Shown: positions 35,501 through 45,998 of the stretch, one piece after another
Layout: every line of letters starts with the position of its first letter
Numbering within the stretch: the first letter of the stretch is position 1
From: Adiantum capillus-veneris
Taxonomy: Eukaryota > Streptophyta > Polypodiopsida > Polypodiales > Pteridaceae
DNA length: 64,000 nt
Assembly: GCA_014529385.2 (NCBI GenBank)
Contig: CM043966.1
Span: 98,691,587 to 98,755,586 of the forward strand
Direction of reading: 5' to 3'
Position numbers and translations under genes: made by a program
Notes under the pieces: model-generated
Told to the model about the DNA's origin: nothing
Database searches by the model: none
The model's input: the letters and a program-made list of their open reading frames with translations, nothing else

Positions 35501-36307
35501 GCCGTGGCCAATTTCCCCACAATTGTAACACAACATTTCCCTTGCTTGACGTCGCATTGGTGGCCGATTCCCACCATTTCCCTCAATAGGCCTTCTTGCA
35601 CCCTGCACAAGATTTACTCTCAACCCCTCTAGCTGGTTTGTGAGATTGTTTATTTGTTGGAGCATATCTTCTTGTTGACCTCTATTGAGGTCTGGTGCAT
35701 TAGGCACATTTGGAGGTATGTGAGAAGCTTCCATAGTTGTGATATTGCCTCCCAAAGCTAGCTGGCCAGCTTGGGCTTGATAGAGAATCTTTCTATTCTT
35801 TTCCCTAGCAATTCTTAAGGCATCTTCAAAAGCATTTGGAAATTTGCTCTTTACCTTCTCCCTTAGCAAGGGGTACAAACCTGAGATAAATCGATCCTTT
35901 TGGAGGCAATTGGGAGCTCGCTCACCAGGGTTTAGTGAGTCTGACCATTGCCCCCAAAGTTTCAGAAAACCTTCCTCATAGGTTGCATAACCATGAGGGT
36001 CAACTTGATGAAGGGACCGAAGCCGTTGCCATAGTTCTTCTGCCGAATTGGCTCGTTGAAATCTTCGTAGGAAAGCCACCTTCAATCCCTCCCAATCAAT
36101 TCTTTGGGTTGGATCTAGAGCCTGGAACCATACCCTAGCTTCTTCTTTGAGCACCAAAGGAAAAGCTCTCAATTTCAATGCTTCGTCATCCCTCCCGGAG
36201 ACAAGGAAATCCATCTCCAAGTTATCCAAAAAATCCCCAGCATTTTCCCCACTACGCCCAAAAAATTTTGGGAAAGCCATCATAAAAGTGGGTTGCCTTC
36301 CTCTCAA
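32459..36307 (-). CDS. Tat-type Ty3/gypsy Gag-Pro-RT-RNaseH polyprotein, C-terminally truncated
   Basis: Uninterrupted 1282-codon frame. Order: retrotransposon Gag (about residues 45-175, RVWFQALDPTQRIDWEGL), zinc knuckle CYNCGEIGHGMYNC (260-273), proline/glutamine linker, protease YIDSGAEVCVM (DSG 486-488) and LILGRPWLMG (557-566), RT (about 700-900) with VCVDYKPLNAATKRDHFPL and catalytic VFIDDF (D870, D871), a first RNase H (about 980-1110) whose first Asp position is Asn1013, and a second, archaeal-type RNase H (about 1155-1262) with YFDGA (D1162), NNEAEY (E1203) and FGDS (D1227). Two RNase H domains are a known mark of the plant Tat lineage. No integrase follows. The last ~20 residues come from the inserted element. 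The open frame suggests this is one of the younger insertions here. Confidence 0.92.
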   Translation of the reverse strand: MRGRQPTFMMAFPKFFGRSGENAGDFLDNLEMDFLVSGRDDEALKLRAFPLVLKEEARVWFQALDPTQRIDWEGLKVAFLRRFQRANSAEELWQRLRSLHQVDPHGYATYEEGFLKLWGQWSDSLNPGERAPNCLQKDRFISGLYPLLREKVKSKFPNAFEDALRIAREKNRKILYQAQAGQLALGGNITTMEASHIPPNVPNAPDLNRGQQEDMLQQINNLTNQLEGLRVNLVQGARRPIEGNGGNRPPMRRQAREMLCYNCGEIGHGMYNCPHPRRYDYPVRGPRQQVSPPRARAQAQEQPQPQILQPPRAQAQAPATQPNVSIIRMEEVLKGRSNQEEIAKGKMKIDEVATMPIKRVRVQDEVGKETSKDASNEASTSRATKDEAKKRKTRTRSQIDISDFPMGSRTQPYDLTADVSSQGPKITWPQLLHISPKLRRQWSKMVSTRAKRSKLVSVIKAYGLKDIVPLVEAQIKGQRIPKTYIDSGAEVCVMTEKLMHQLGLEVMESSNFRAKMANNVSVTCVGVVKALRVSVFGITTEVDAYVMPVKGEGYPLILGRPWLMGIGARQDWATGDLELRPRMGGHSRKVVYNLKNGQQENLELETSADEWSSSGCSSSMDEEESLSEESDSTLEVMGVTIKETTSSEDNPRIQMENVWDASLEEMLSKDINEEEKEGYVNVLKKHASLFISDYTHITGVTAVKHHIHLKEGSKPVVQKLRRLGVVQQNALLSEVKRLLEAGFIYPVEDSEWVSPVVVRPKKNGKWRVCVDYKPLNAATKRDHFPLPFQDEILNEVAGHERYTVCDGYSGYFQIHIAEEDQKKTTFITPWGCFAFRVMPFGLTNAPATFQRFMNMVFQPYFGKSIRVFIDDFCIYSSKSMHLGKIDEGFTRLAKLGGQLNKDKCHIGESKVTLLGHVVSIDGIEVDPEKIETLLNLPSPTSIKQLISFLQKLRYLSRFIHLLSQVIFPLQQLTRQETLIWSEESEGHFREIKKMLGSLPVILQPCWEETFFVNPSVGEEAIGAALLQKDPKTSFMRPVYFASRLMENTEKAYTLMEQLVLALMFAVTKFRPYLLPKRFVIITVEDMFPYALQHMEISDKIAKWVVRLQEFDYTIQVERTTRACLADILTNKCYEKVFHLKRKELPPPPALEVLVNAYSLYFDGAYKRTKDKAAASIVVLSPLGERIHGEGITLEDVHSNNEAEYHALIHGLCWCLDNSIKRLNAFGDSMLLVRQMQGTWACKNARLSTKMREAKALMRRFREALLLLVLLKEDLFPTIIVPK

Positions 36308-36735
36308 TACAGCACAAAGATGAAAACGTCTAGGCCCAAATCATATCTTATTAAGGGTAGAATAAATGGATTGATAGATGCATTAATCTCAGCTAGACGA
36401 CGAGGGCCTAGTAAGTCCCTTATGATGTTTTGGAACCTAAGCTTTGTGCTAGCTATTATATGCACAGTTTGTTTAGCAAGAGGTTGGAAAGGTCCATATA
36501 AATCCCTATGATTCATGGGGTATGCTTAAAGCAAGATGAAGATGTGAACATCAAAAGATACATTATACTCCAAAATAGGAAATATTATAGGGTCAGGGGA
36601 CAGCAATATCTCTCTCAACCTCTCAGCTCCAAAATATAAGACTAATCTTTGTTGGAAAAAAATCTTTCTATCAATGCGCACATTCACCCTAATATTTTGA
36701 ACTGATTGAAAGTTGTAGAAAATGGGATTATTCAT
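36304..36735 (-). CDS. Two short related ORFs upstream of Tat gag
   Basis: ORFs 36735-36526 (69 codons) and 36516-36304 (70 codons) are tandem and resemble each other: YFGAERLREILLSPDPIIFP against LLGPRRLAEINASINPFILP, each ending in D-V-x-I-F-[IV]-L. Both end with a stop after a hydrophobic tail. The second overlaps the start of the gag-pol ORF by 4 bases. I recognise no family. They may be parts of one leader ORF duplicated and split by a stop. Extra ORFs before gag are known in Ogre/Tat-type elements. Confidence 0.45.
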
Positions 36736-36768
36736 TGGTGCATTAATTACAAACTTCCATGAAGCACT

Positions 36769-37272
36769 TCATTGAAGTTGAGCTCTCTTGGATCCCACCA
36801 TTTGAGAGATGCGAAGAATTTGCTCACCAGTGATTAGCCTAGCTTTGGTGTGACCATCTTCAGCTTTGTAGAGTTCATAGGGTTCAATGGCTACCCTCTC
36901 AACCACCTTGAGCCTTCTTGCTAGTAGTAGTTGGAGTGCATCACCATATGTAGCCTCTTGCCAATACCGCACCCCATTGATGTGTAGCTCCCCCTCCAAA
37001 AACTTGTTAATACCCGAGTTTGAGAGTGCTTTCACCACCTGAAGTCGAGGCTTCAAAGGAAGTGTCTTCACACTAGCCACAAAGCACTCAACACAATTTT
37101 TTGACCTAGGGACTTGATGACTACAAGATTTTCCTTGAAGCAAAGAAGGGTGTGTGTAGTTAACTCTCTTTACCCGCATACGTGCCGTTTGTCGATAAAG
37201 ACGCTTCTTTTCTCGAGCTTCTTGGGGAGACCATAGTGGAAGTCTCGGAGAATTTGATGGATCTTCCTTCAT
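36769..37272 (-). CDS. Leader ORF of the Tat element, unknown function
   Basis: 167 codons, basic (WSPQEAREKKRLYRQTARMR), then GKSCSHQVPRSKNCVECFVA and a C-terminal half with INKFLEGELHINGVRYWQEA and EPYELYKAEDGHTKARLITG. No domain is recognised. It is on the same strand as gag-pol, between the PBS and the two short ORFs, which suits an ORF1 of an Ogre/Tat-like element. The start ATG at 37272 lies about 30-45 bases after the PBS. An overlapping frame (37381-37160) crosses the PBS and is probably not coding. Confidence 0.5.
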   Translation of the reverse strand: MKEDPSNSPRLPLWSPQEAREKKRLYRQTARMRVKRVNYTHPSLLQGKSCSHQVPRSKNCVECFVASVKTLPLKPRLQVVKALSNSGINKFLEGELHINGVRYWQEATYGDALQLLLARRLKVVERVAIEPYELYKAEDGHTKARLITGEQILRISQMVGSKRAQLQ

Positions 37273-37299
37273 AGGATTGATAGAGCGCTGCTTGAGAAC

Positions 37300-37317
37300 T
37301 CCTCAGTGGGGGCACCA
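37300..37317 (-). other. Primer-binding site of the Tat element
   Basis: On the - strand TGGTGCCCCCACTGAGG follows the LTR end after a few bases. A TGG start complementary to a tRNA CCA end, and the TGGTGCC/TGGCGCC type, are usual for Tat-lineage elements. The tRNA species is not identified. Confidence 0.65.
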
Positions 37318-37322
37318 ATTTA

Positions 37323-37437
37323 TGACGAAGGAAATTTGGAATGGCGGCCTCTACACCAAAACAAACTCCATTGCGCCACAAGGGAAATGAGATGAGGGCA
37401 CCACCTAGTCTTGGAAGCGTGGACTAGGACCGCTACA

Positions 37438-37489
<52 letters not shown>

Positions 37490-39072
37490 ACTATGAATGA
37501 AGCATTAACCGTAGTGTGTGTACAAGGAATGGATGACTTCAAACACTCTCAATACAAATAGCATATAGATTACCAAACAATCACTCAAGAATTAGCCAAG
37601 ATCACATCAAGCACTCTCACACACATATAAAACATTTCTCTTAATTAACATAAGTAAGAGGAGGAGAGGTTACTAGCATGAAACAATTTGCACTCTAGGA
37701 TGTGCAAGAATAGAGTGAATGAATGAGCTTATGGGCTCATGGTGAGTGATACAAAGGCTCAATGGGGCTGAGGGAGGCTTGAAATTACAAATGGGAAGGC
37801 CTCTTTATATAGGAAAGAGAGTGATTAGGAGTGAGGTTAAGATCCAAGTGTAATTTGTACAAATGAAGCTTGATTAGGGACATTCAACCAATGAAGAAGC
37901 TCCTTCCAAGTGATTTGTTGACCAATTAGCTCCATCATCACTTGTGTTGTCTTCACTCCTTCCTCCATAGCTTGAGTCCAAGAGCTTCCTTATTTTAAAA
38001 TGTAAAGAATCTACATAAAATCAATACATATCTAGTAATAATAGGAAGGGGTTGAATGAGAACTTATGAACTACAACAAGATTAAGCATGACTTGAGAGG
38101 TGATTAGAAGAGGAACTTTGATGGGTTTTTGAGCTTGAGAGAGAGAAGGAAGGAGAGGAGGGTGAGAAGACTAATGGCTGATTTTAGAGAAGGTCTCAAT
38201 GTGGAAAAGGAAGGGTGTGTGTGTGTGTAAAGGTAGAGGGGGTGGTCTCCACCACAGTTGAAAAAACTGGCGTCCACCATTTTGGCCATATCTCCTAGAC
38301 CGTAGATGCAAAAATTATAAAAAAAATATGGCCAGAATCTCTAGCTCATCAGTTACAACTTTGATGAAGACAACGTTTCTTGGATCGGAGTGGAAGTATT
38401 TTTTAAAAATTCAGCAAAATCATGTGTCTGGTTTCTTCCTTTACCAAGTCTTCCACTTGGGTCCCATTTGTTTGAATCATCATATGGCTCCAAAGCCATG
38501 ATGATATGCGCCACTCATGACCCTTGAATCATGGGTGCATGGCTCCACAACCACATCATATCTTTTCTTTTCACATTTACATATTTTCCCTTCCCTTTAC
38601 CACTAGGTTCTCCCTCTACCTTTCACCTCTGGTGAACTAGTCAAGAAAAAATCATTTTTTTTAAATTTTTCCAAGAGGTTGTTCTCACTCTTTCTTTTAT
38701 TGTAAACCTCTAGAAGCAAGGAAAACCAACAAAATATGATCAACAAAAATTTGTGATAGGCTCGGATCAATGTGCAAGGGTGAAAATTCTTCTTGAAGTA
38801 ATCTAAGTTCAAAATCCAAGTCTTTATGCTCCTAGGTGCCAAGGGACACAAGTGGGTGGTGGTTTGTGTTGTTTCTTAGGATCCCTTAATTTCATTATTT
38901 TTAATGTATTTCCCATAATACTCCCTCCATGTGAGAGATGTTGCAATGCTCTTTGTGGGTCCATCATTTGAGGCTACACATGGGGAAACCATTATCCCCC
39001 ATGAAGTGGTCCTATCCAAATAGAATCTCTTGAATAGTGTCTAACCTCCCTCTCACAAATGCACAATAGTCC
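37323..39072 (-). repeat. Probable 5' LTR of the Tat element
   Basis: Reading the - strand, the LTR ends with TTCGTCA just before the PBS. It contains a (GA)n tract (37441-37488 on +) and a TATA-like TATATAAAGAG at 37801-37811. The outer limit at about 39072 (TGTGCATTTGTGAGAGGG) is a guess from a TG start. A purine run just outside it is unexpected for a 5' LTR. No second copy is in the window. Confidence 0.45.
37801..37811 (-). promoter_or_regulatory. TATA box of the Tat LTR
   Basis: TATATAAAGAG on the - strand, about 480 bases before the LTR end, in the orientation of the Tat ORFs. Confidence 0.55.
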
Positions 39073-39145
39073 CCCTTAGAGGTGATGGTAAAGTGTTGCA
39101 AGTTGTTGTGCTAGGATGCAATTCTTTTAATGCAAAATGGGTTTG

Positions 39146-39197
<52 letters not shown>

Positions 39198-39472
39198 TTT
39201 TTCCTTATGTGAAGCCACTCTTCACAATAGTAATCCTTGTCCTTTGCGTAATCCTTTTGATGTTTAGGTTTGCTCTTGAATGCTGTTTTGAAGCTACCTA
39301 TTGTAGTCCCCTCTTGAAGATCTTCTTTGAGGTCTTTGATAGGTTCTCTAGAGGTGGGAACCTTGGCTTGTTGATCGCACATAAGTGCTAAAATGGGGCA
39401 CTTGGGAATGTTCCTTGTGGACCTTTGAAGCTAAGGGCATGGGAAGGGAGGCCTAAACGGGGCTTAAGGCCT
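39073..39472. other. Non-coding, with (GA)n
   Basis: A GA dinucleotide tract at about 39149-39195 lies in a 109-codon - strand frame that has no recognisable domain. Confidence 0.4.
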
Positions 39473-40798
39473 TAACACTAGGTTAGTAATGGGACACTTT
39501 TATGTCCTGTTAAGTGACCATTTTCCTTGAATTATGTCAAAAGTTTCAAAATGGATTTTCAGGTGCTATCTGTCTAGAAAGTTGTCTCATGAGCTGAAAA
39601 AAACTCGACATTTTTTTGGAATATCAATTCCATCTTTAACCTTGTCCTTGCACAACATTTCACAACCTAAACTGTGTAAAAAAACGGGTCCTGTTTTTGG
39701 CTTTTTTCAACTTTTTCCAACTATACCACTCTAGAATTCATGTTTGTGAGGTCTATAATGCTAGAGAGCTATCTTTAGTAGTCCTCAACATGTCCTGATG
39801 CTTCTAAGAAGAAATAAATGTTAAAGTTGTAAGTTATGACCAAATTACAAAAATTGTCAAATCCTGTTTTTTAGCCAATTTTAGCTCTTCTATGATTTTT
39901 TTGGTGGCTTTCATGATATCCAAATGTAGTTTTGATTTTCTATGTCGCATATTGTAACATAAAGCTAATATTCCTTGAGTTTTGGGGCACCTAATACCCT
40001 ATTTTGCATAGTAGACAACGATGGTTGATTTTTTCAATTATAGAGAAAAGGAAACATTCTAGTATATCAAGTATAGTTTTTTCAATATTGTTAGTTTCTT
40101 GTGACAACTACATGCATTTTGTAGGTAGTAACCATATCTAGTCATAAGGATCAAATTTGGCTAGATATTGAATAGTTTCTATGGGATTCTACAACTCATA
40201 ATGTTGAACCCAGTTTTTTCATGTTTACTGTATTTAGCACTTCATCTTTGTCCCCAAGATTCCCCTTGGTAAGAGATGTATTATTCTTTTTACATGCTCC
40301 ATGGCTCCTTATGAACCTAAAGGACAATAGGGAACTAAGAAAACATGCATATATTATTTGTATTGAGCGTGGCTATAGAAAATTTGATGATAGGTTTGCA
40401 GAATGGTAAAAATCTAACTTTTTTGTACCTATTTCTTTTGGCAAAACAAAAAATAGTGAGTGAGAAGCAATCATATGTTCTGATCACCAACCCATTGAAG
40501 TTAACTAGGAAATTTATCTCAAGTCCTACAAAAATGCCTGATCTTATTTTTATGCAACAAAACGTAAGAAATGATTGTTTTGATGAAAATATACTGGTCC
40601 ATCAACTTTGGAGGCTTGGTGTGACCAAAAGATGAGAAATTTTACAAGTTTCTTATTTTTTTATGTGTAGTAGGCCTTGAACTATAACCTCATGAAAGGA
40701 TTTTACAAAATGAGTGGATCTACTATGGTTTTGGAGGTTTTTTTCAAAACCCTGAAAGGACACTTTTATGTCCTGTTAGGTTACCAACCTAGTGTTAA
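39473..40798. mobile_element. Candidate non-autonomous DNA transposon flanked by TTAA
   Basis: TTAA at 39473-39476 and 40795-40798 flanks a 1318-bp segment whose ends are inverted repeats, CACTAGGTTAGTAA on the left and CACTAGGTTGGTAA on the right strand reversed. A subterminal GGACACTTTTATGTCCTGTTA block occurs near both ends. The interior is AT-rich with no transposase frame. TTAA target duplications are typical of piggyBac, and the CACTA start recalls CACTA elements, which instead make 3-bp duplications, so the family is open. Confidence 0.6.
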
Positions 40799-41414
40799 GT
40801 ACTGATGGAAAAAGCTAGCACAGAAAAAAAAAACTTGGCTAGGTGGACCCAAAATGTAATTATTTGGAGGCTAATTTTGCATCCAACTATGGCACTATTT
40901 CTATGCATGAGAGAAGCTATCCTAGTGGAGCCACCTTGGTTATTTTCCCAATTTTACATGTTGATGGCATATGTCAAGCTTGCCAATATTGGAATGTGGG
41001 GCTTGATCTTTCCCCCTTTCAAAGGATTGATATAGTGAGCTAGACCACATGGCCTTCCACACTTGATTGTGTGAGGGCTTCACAAAGCTGCCTTATGAAA
41101 CTTCACAACCCCAATTAGGATGTGCTAATCACCTCAATTGCTAGAGCTTCAGTATGCATTAAATAAATCTAGCAAAAATAAACATTATTTATTAATGTAT
41201 CCTCAATAATTAATGCTCTTGTGTGTATAGTGGCACATGAACATGTACGTATACCATCAAAAGAGATAATTAATGAGAGCCTTAATGAAGTGCAGTCTAT
41301 TATGTAATGGAAATGAACTTGATTCAAACACAACGGCAAGAGAGGATGCTAGTGAAAAATATTCTCAAGATCTGAGAGAGAGAAGTGATTAATTATTCTT
41401 AGGTATGAATGGTC
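40799..41414. other. Non-coding stretch, nothing recognised
   Basis: No supported frame. Short frames near 40805-41043 have no motif. Confidence 0.35.
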
Positions 41415-42250
41415 GACTGTGATACCACATGATGGGATTAGGGAAGATTAGAGAGAAAGGCATTCATGTTAATTATATATTAGGGACAATGCTAATTGCA
41501 TAGAGAATTGGAATAGTCGTCTCTGATACCACATGATGGGATTAGGGAAGATAAAAGATAAAGGCATTAATGTTAATAACATACTAAGGACAATGCTAAT
41601 TGCATGGAGAATTGGAATAGAGTGTTGATAAGAAATGATTTATTGATTTCTTGGAAAAATACTACAAGAAGGCTTATTATATAGAGCTAGCCATGGCATC
41701 TCATTTGGCATCATCTATGATATCACATATAGGTGCAAATCAGCCAAAGCAGCTTGCAAGACTCTTGGGAAACCTTTGGAGGCATTTTAGGATCCTCTTA
41801 ACTATCTCTAGGTGTATGTGCATGACCTAGGAATCCCCCTCATGGGTCCATGTACCCCTAGGGTACCTTTTCCCATGCTATCACATTGTTTTTTCTACCT
41901 AGACTTGCCTAGTAGACAGAGGTACATCATATGGGTGAAAAGCATCGTGCTCATGAGGAGATGTTCACAAAGAATATCTCTAGATCATAGGACAAACCCC
42001 TTTCACAACAATGAATCCCTCCTTCTAGACTCACACTATGCTCCATGTGCATCTCCTTAATTCTATTGTGGAATTCTAGTTCGCTAAATTGTAGTATCTA
42101 CCCTTGTGTAGCATCCATGTTGTCAAAGTGATTTCACATGGTGTCAATGATCACAATCTAAACTATCCATACCTCAAATAATATGAAATCCTCAATTTAG
42201 CACAAAAAATTAGAATTGTGATAGTAAACACTATACATAAACTTGGACTT
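41415..42250 (-). mobile_element. LTR end with tRNA-iMet primer-binding site, tandemly duplicated
   Basis: At 41521-41531 the - strand reads TGGTATCAGAG, the iMet primer-binding site, preceded by an LTR-like end (CCCATCATG). A 104-bp direct duplication (41421 and 41525) repeats this end, with the first copy carrying a changed PBS. A TATA-like TATATAATAAG lies on the - strand at about 41674-41684. Outer limits are not determined, and no coding part is attached. Confidence 0.5.
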
Positions 42251-42599
42251 TATTCATTGGATTGATTCTTTTAAGTGTCTGGGATCTAATGATGCCTTAT
42301 CTGAGTGTTTTTGAATTCCTAAATCTATATATGGACTCTTTTTTTCTAAAGAAATCCAAAGTGCACCTCTTGTGCTAAGACTTGGCATAATGGCCCAAAC
42401 TCAGCCAAGAACTCCTAGCTTTTCCACAATGTTTTCAATTGTATGCACTATTTGGTGCTTTAGTGTTTCTTTTTATACTTCTCTTACTTACCCTATAATT
42501 TTTCATTTCTTTCTACTTCTCCATGATGGAGTACTTTTTCCATTCTTGAAGCCTATACCTAGTCTTGGAAAATCATAGCTCAAGCATGTATGTTCTCGA
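42251..42599. other. Non-coding stretch, nothing recognised
   Basis: No supported frame or repeat noticed. Confidence 0.35.
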
Positions 42600-44432
42600 T
42601 GTCCTGCAGCCCCGCTTCCATGATAAGAAAAAGAGCAGAGAAATGCAAGCTAAGCTTCTTTGAAGCCTACTTGATTAATGGTCAGTGATGAAGGCTTGTT
42701 AACAGGCCAAGTCTAATGATTAATGTATGTCAGACGCGGCTTTAAAGGGCCAATTGATGCCTTAATGATGCCAAAAATGGACTAAACTTAAAGTGAGCAC
42801 AGATAGAATATTATGATCCAAAACTGTAGTGCTTGAAGAGCTCTACCGGTATGTCTTTACGGCTCGTCGATTGGAGCTACGGTGAAGAAGTTATGGCAGT
42901 TTGAAGTTTAAGTCGATTGCAGATCCGTACCGGATTGGGCAACTGCAGCTGATGTGACATAACTGAAATGAATGCACGGGCCTGAAGTGCTCAATTTATG
43001 GAGCCCGTCGGTCCTTTCAGATCAGTGATCGGAGTTTTGGTTGCCAAGATATTGCCAGTTTAAGTTTCCCCGGGGGGCCGGTTCCGTGCCAGGTCGATCG
43101 CCTCGATCGGAGCGCCATTTGGGAATTTACAGCCTTAGCAGAGTTTGTATGCAGAATGGCATGGCGGGCAAGCAGCGAGCAGGGAGGGTGCAAGCAAGAG
43201 AAGAAGATGGCGCTGGCCAGCTCGCGCGTCGGTTCGAGTCAGCCATGAAACAATCTGTTCAGCTCGGCAGCGCGATTAGCTTTGGAGCTATTTTGGCCGG
43301 ATTTTGCCCGCGTCATTTTGGTCACTGCCACGTCATCAAGCTCCTTCCCACCTAGCAACGACGGCGCCGTCGTTGCTTAGGGGGAAGTGAGGCTATTAAA
43401 AAAGAGGAGGGTAATTGCATAAAGAGGAAACGAGTTGCTAAGCGAGGAGGAGAATAAGGGTTACAAGGAGAAGAAAAGCGACAAGGAGGGCTCTCTCTCT
43501 CTCCCGATCTCCGGACCAAGCAAGCGAGCCAAGGAGGGCACAAAGCCAAGGAGAAGAAAGAAGGGGAAGAAGGGGGAGGAGGAGGTTGAAGTTGCAAGGA
43601 GAGTTAAGAAGGAATAAGAAGGCGAGGAGGTCGAGGCGATCTCTTTCTCTCTCGATCTCCAACCGACACAGAAGGGAAGCTTGAACGAGCAAGCAAGGCG
43701 ATATCTCTCTCTTTCTCAATCTCCAAACCAAGCAACGAGAGCTCTCTCCCTTGATCTCAAATCCAAGAGCTCTCTCTCTTTATCGGCAATCCAAGCAAAG
43801 CAAGGGCGATTGCATGAAAGCCAGGGAACGAGGGCATCAACAAAAGATGTCAAAGGAGTTCTCCCTCTCTCTCGATCTCCAATCAAAGCAAGAAGAAGAA
43901 GAAGGTCGAACTGGAAAAGATAAATTACCAAGGGCATACAAAGCCTGACGACAATCAAAGTAAGTTGATTAGAGTAGACGACGAAATTTGTGAGCAAAAA
44001 TTAAGCCAATGCAAAGCACACAGAGCAGGAAGCTACAGGACAGTTAGCAATAATTGAAGCACGATGATTGACATAGTGAACTTAAATGATGTTTGTAGAA
44101 TCTTGAATGTAGATGAAGCAGATAAAGTGACAGGCAAAAGTTTCCATCATCGTCATCAGTCTGAAGGTTGATTAATCAATTTGTTAAGCCCAGTGTCATT
44201 AACGTCCCGATTAATACTATAAAGCGAGAGCTTAAACTCCTGGTTAGCAGATGATCCAAGTGACGGCGCTGTTAACAGCCCGCCTTGGCTAAGGACTAAG
44301 TTGTACTCAAGTTAATAATCAATTAATTGATGATTGCGGTGATTGGCAGAGCTGTCATTGTCTCTTGGTCTCTCTCTCTCTCACCTCCCACAGCCAGAGG
44401 CCCGGCGCCTGCCGGCTCACGTAGCGAACACA
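42600..44432 (+). mobile_element. LTR of family Y (1.83 kb), probably solo
   Basis: It starts TGTCCTGCAGCCCCGCTTCC and ends GGCTCACGTAGCGAACACA. Both ends match the 780-bp solo LTR at 21805-22584, and the GAGGCCCGG end matches the LTR near 55.42-57.30 kb. A TATA-like CTATTAAAAAAG lies near 43393. Neither a PBS after 44432 nor a polypurine tract before 42600 is visible, so a solo LTR is likely. No target-site duplication is seen. The GC content of 42.8-43.4 kb is higher than around it. Confidence 0.65.
43480..43910. repeat. Degenerate ~60-80-bp repeats in the family Y LTR
   Basis: A pattern of CT-rich block, then GATCTCC, AACCAAGCAA-like sequence and purine-rich sequence recurs about five times (near 43490, 43638, 43700, 43742 and 43860). 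It lies after the TATA-like box, in what would be the R/U5 region. Confidence 0.55.
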
Positions 44433-45998
44433 TATCCCCCGACATCAATATGTTGATAAAGGAATATGTACAAGAGAATAGTGGTGAGTGTTTTCTATAC
44501 TACGCGGGTCAAAAACTTGGATGACCAAATGAAAAAGAGCCGATCAAAAAATTATGTCTTTATTATACACTCTAATTTGATTGGAGTACTTGGCATTGAA
44601 GTACATGTCCATGCAAGGTGAGTGCCAAGGAGAAACAAAAGAGGCGTGCTAAATACAAGTTCCAATTTTACGAGACACTCTATATTCATAAAAGAAAAAT
44701 TTCATGAAAAGCATGCGATGCTAAAATAGAGTTGATGGGAGCTTCAAGGGACAAATATAGAACGTGTGACATCATAAGAAATTTCAATAGCTTCCACATT
44801 TCAAGATGGGCTTCCAGTGTAGAACATTCTCCACTCATATCTCACAGTGCTTAGTGCATGAGTACCTTTTTTACTCTTCTCCTTCTTTACACTAGACCAA
44901 AAACATAATCTTGGGAACAAGAAAGATTCTATGATTTTCCAAATTAGAAACCCAAACGACAAGAATTATACAAGGAAAAATGAACAAAACACATGAAATA
45001 ATTAACCATAGACCAATGCTAATACGAACAAGAAAACTCATTACTTGCTGCTTGTAGGGGCAATTGGCTAGGTAAAAACAAGATTGCAAAAAGATTTGAA
45101 AGCTCCTTAATTAAGGACTAGAAAACAACAAGGCAAAGGAAAAACAAAAAAACCAAAATTTATGTGACCAATTCTTAAAGCCAAGCATACATGCTTGCAT
45201 TATCCCCTATGTGCATGGATACACCCTCCTACATAGAGTTCTCTAACACATGCTACTCATGTTATGCACACATGCTACATATTGTATCCCACTGGTACTT
45301 GTTGTAGCCACATTCTACTTGCCTTCTACCATAAATTGTACATATCCCTCTCATCTTTATTTCCACCTTCAGCCTACAAAGCCACTATGCAAAGCTTGTA
45401 TCAATCCCTGCCACTCCTATAATCAATCAAGCAAGTTTTCCTTCCATTGAAACTTCACCTTCCTATGGCACTCAAAAGCCCCTTGGCCTTAAACCTCTTC
45501 CTTATTAGTGCTATCAGCACTAGGGCCCTGGTTTCATAGCACAAGCAACAAGGAGATTCCAAAGAGATCAAGCATCAAATCAGCATATTTTCTAGAGCAC
45601 TCAAACCAAGATTCAAAAGCTGAGTTTCTCTTCTTAAATGGATCCATTTTTCTTGTTTATGGTGATGATATAGCTATTCTTTTGTTGCAAAAATCACTTT
45701 GTATGCCATATTTGAGCTAGTGGCTCTACCACATTGTACTCTAAGCATGTAAAGGGTCAAGACACTACCAGGTCTATTTGGTAAGATAGCTCTACAGGTA
45801 TAATGTCTACAAAATATTACAATTTTATTGGTAGTGGGTTTCACACCTAGCAGACTAAAGTAAAGGGGGTAGGGGGTGCTCATGAAGGTGAAACTTTTGA
45901 GGATTGTGAAACTGTCATCCGATTCAAAAGAAGTTAACACAAACTGGCACAAACCTTGAATGCTCAGCAGTAAGCCAAAGATGAGTAATTAAGCCTAG
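44433..45998. other. Non-coding stretch, nothing recognised
   Basis: AT-rich, only short frames without motifs. Confidence 0.35.

Noticed and set aside
35018-35632. 204-codon + strand frame
   Set aside because: Shadow on the antisense of the Tat gag-pol ORF; the - strand has clear domains.
42600-44432. Host gene or CpG island at 42.8-43.4 kb
   Set aside because: The GC-rich part belongs to an LTR whose ends match other copies, and its frames show no conserved domain.
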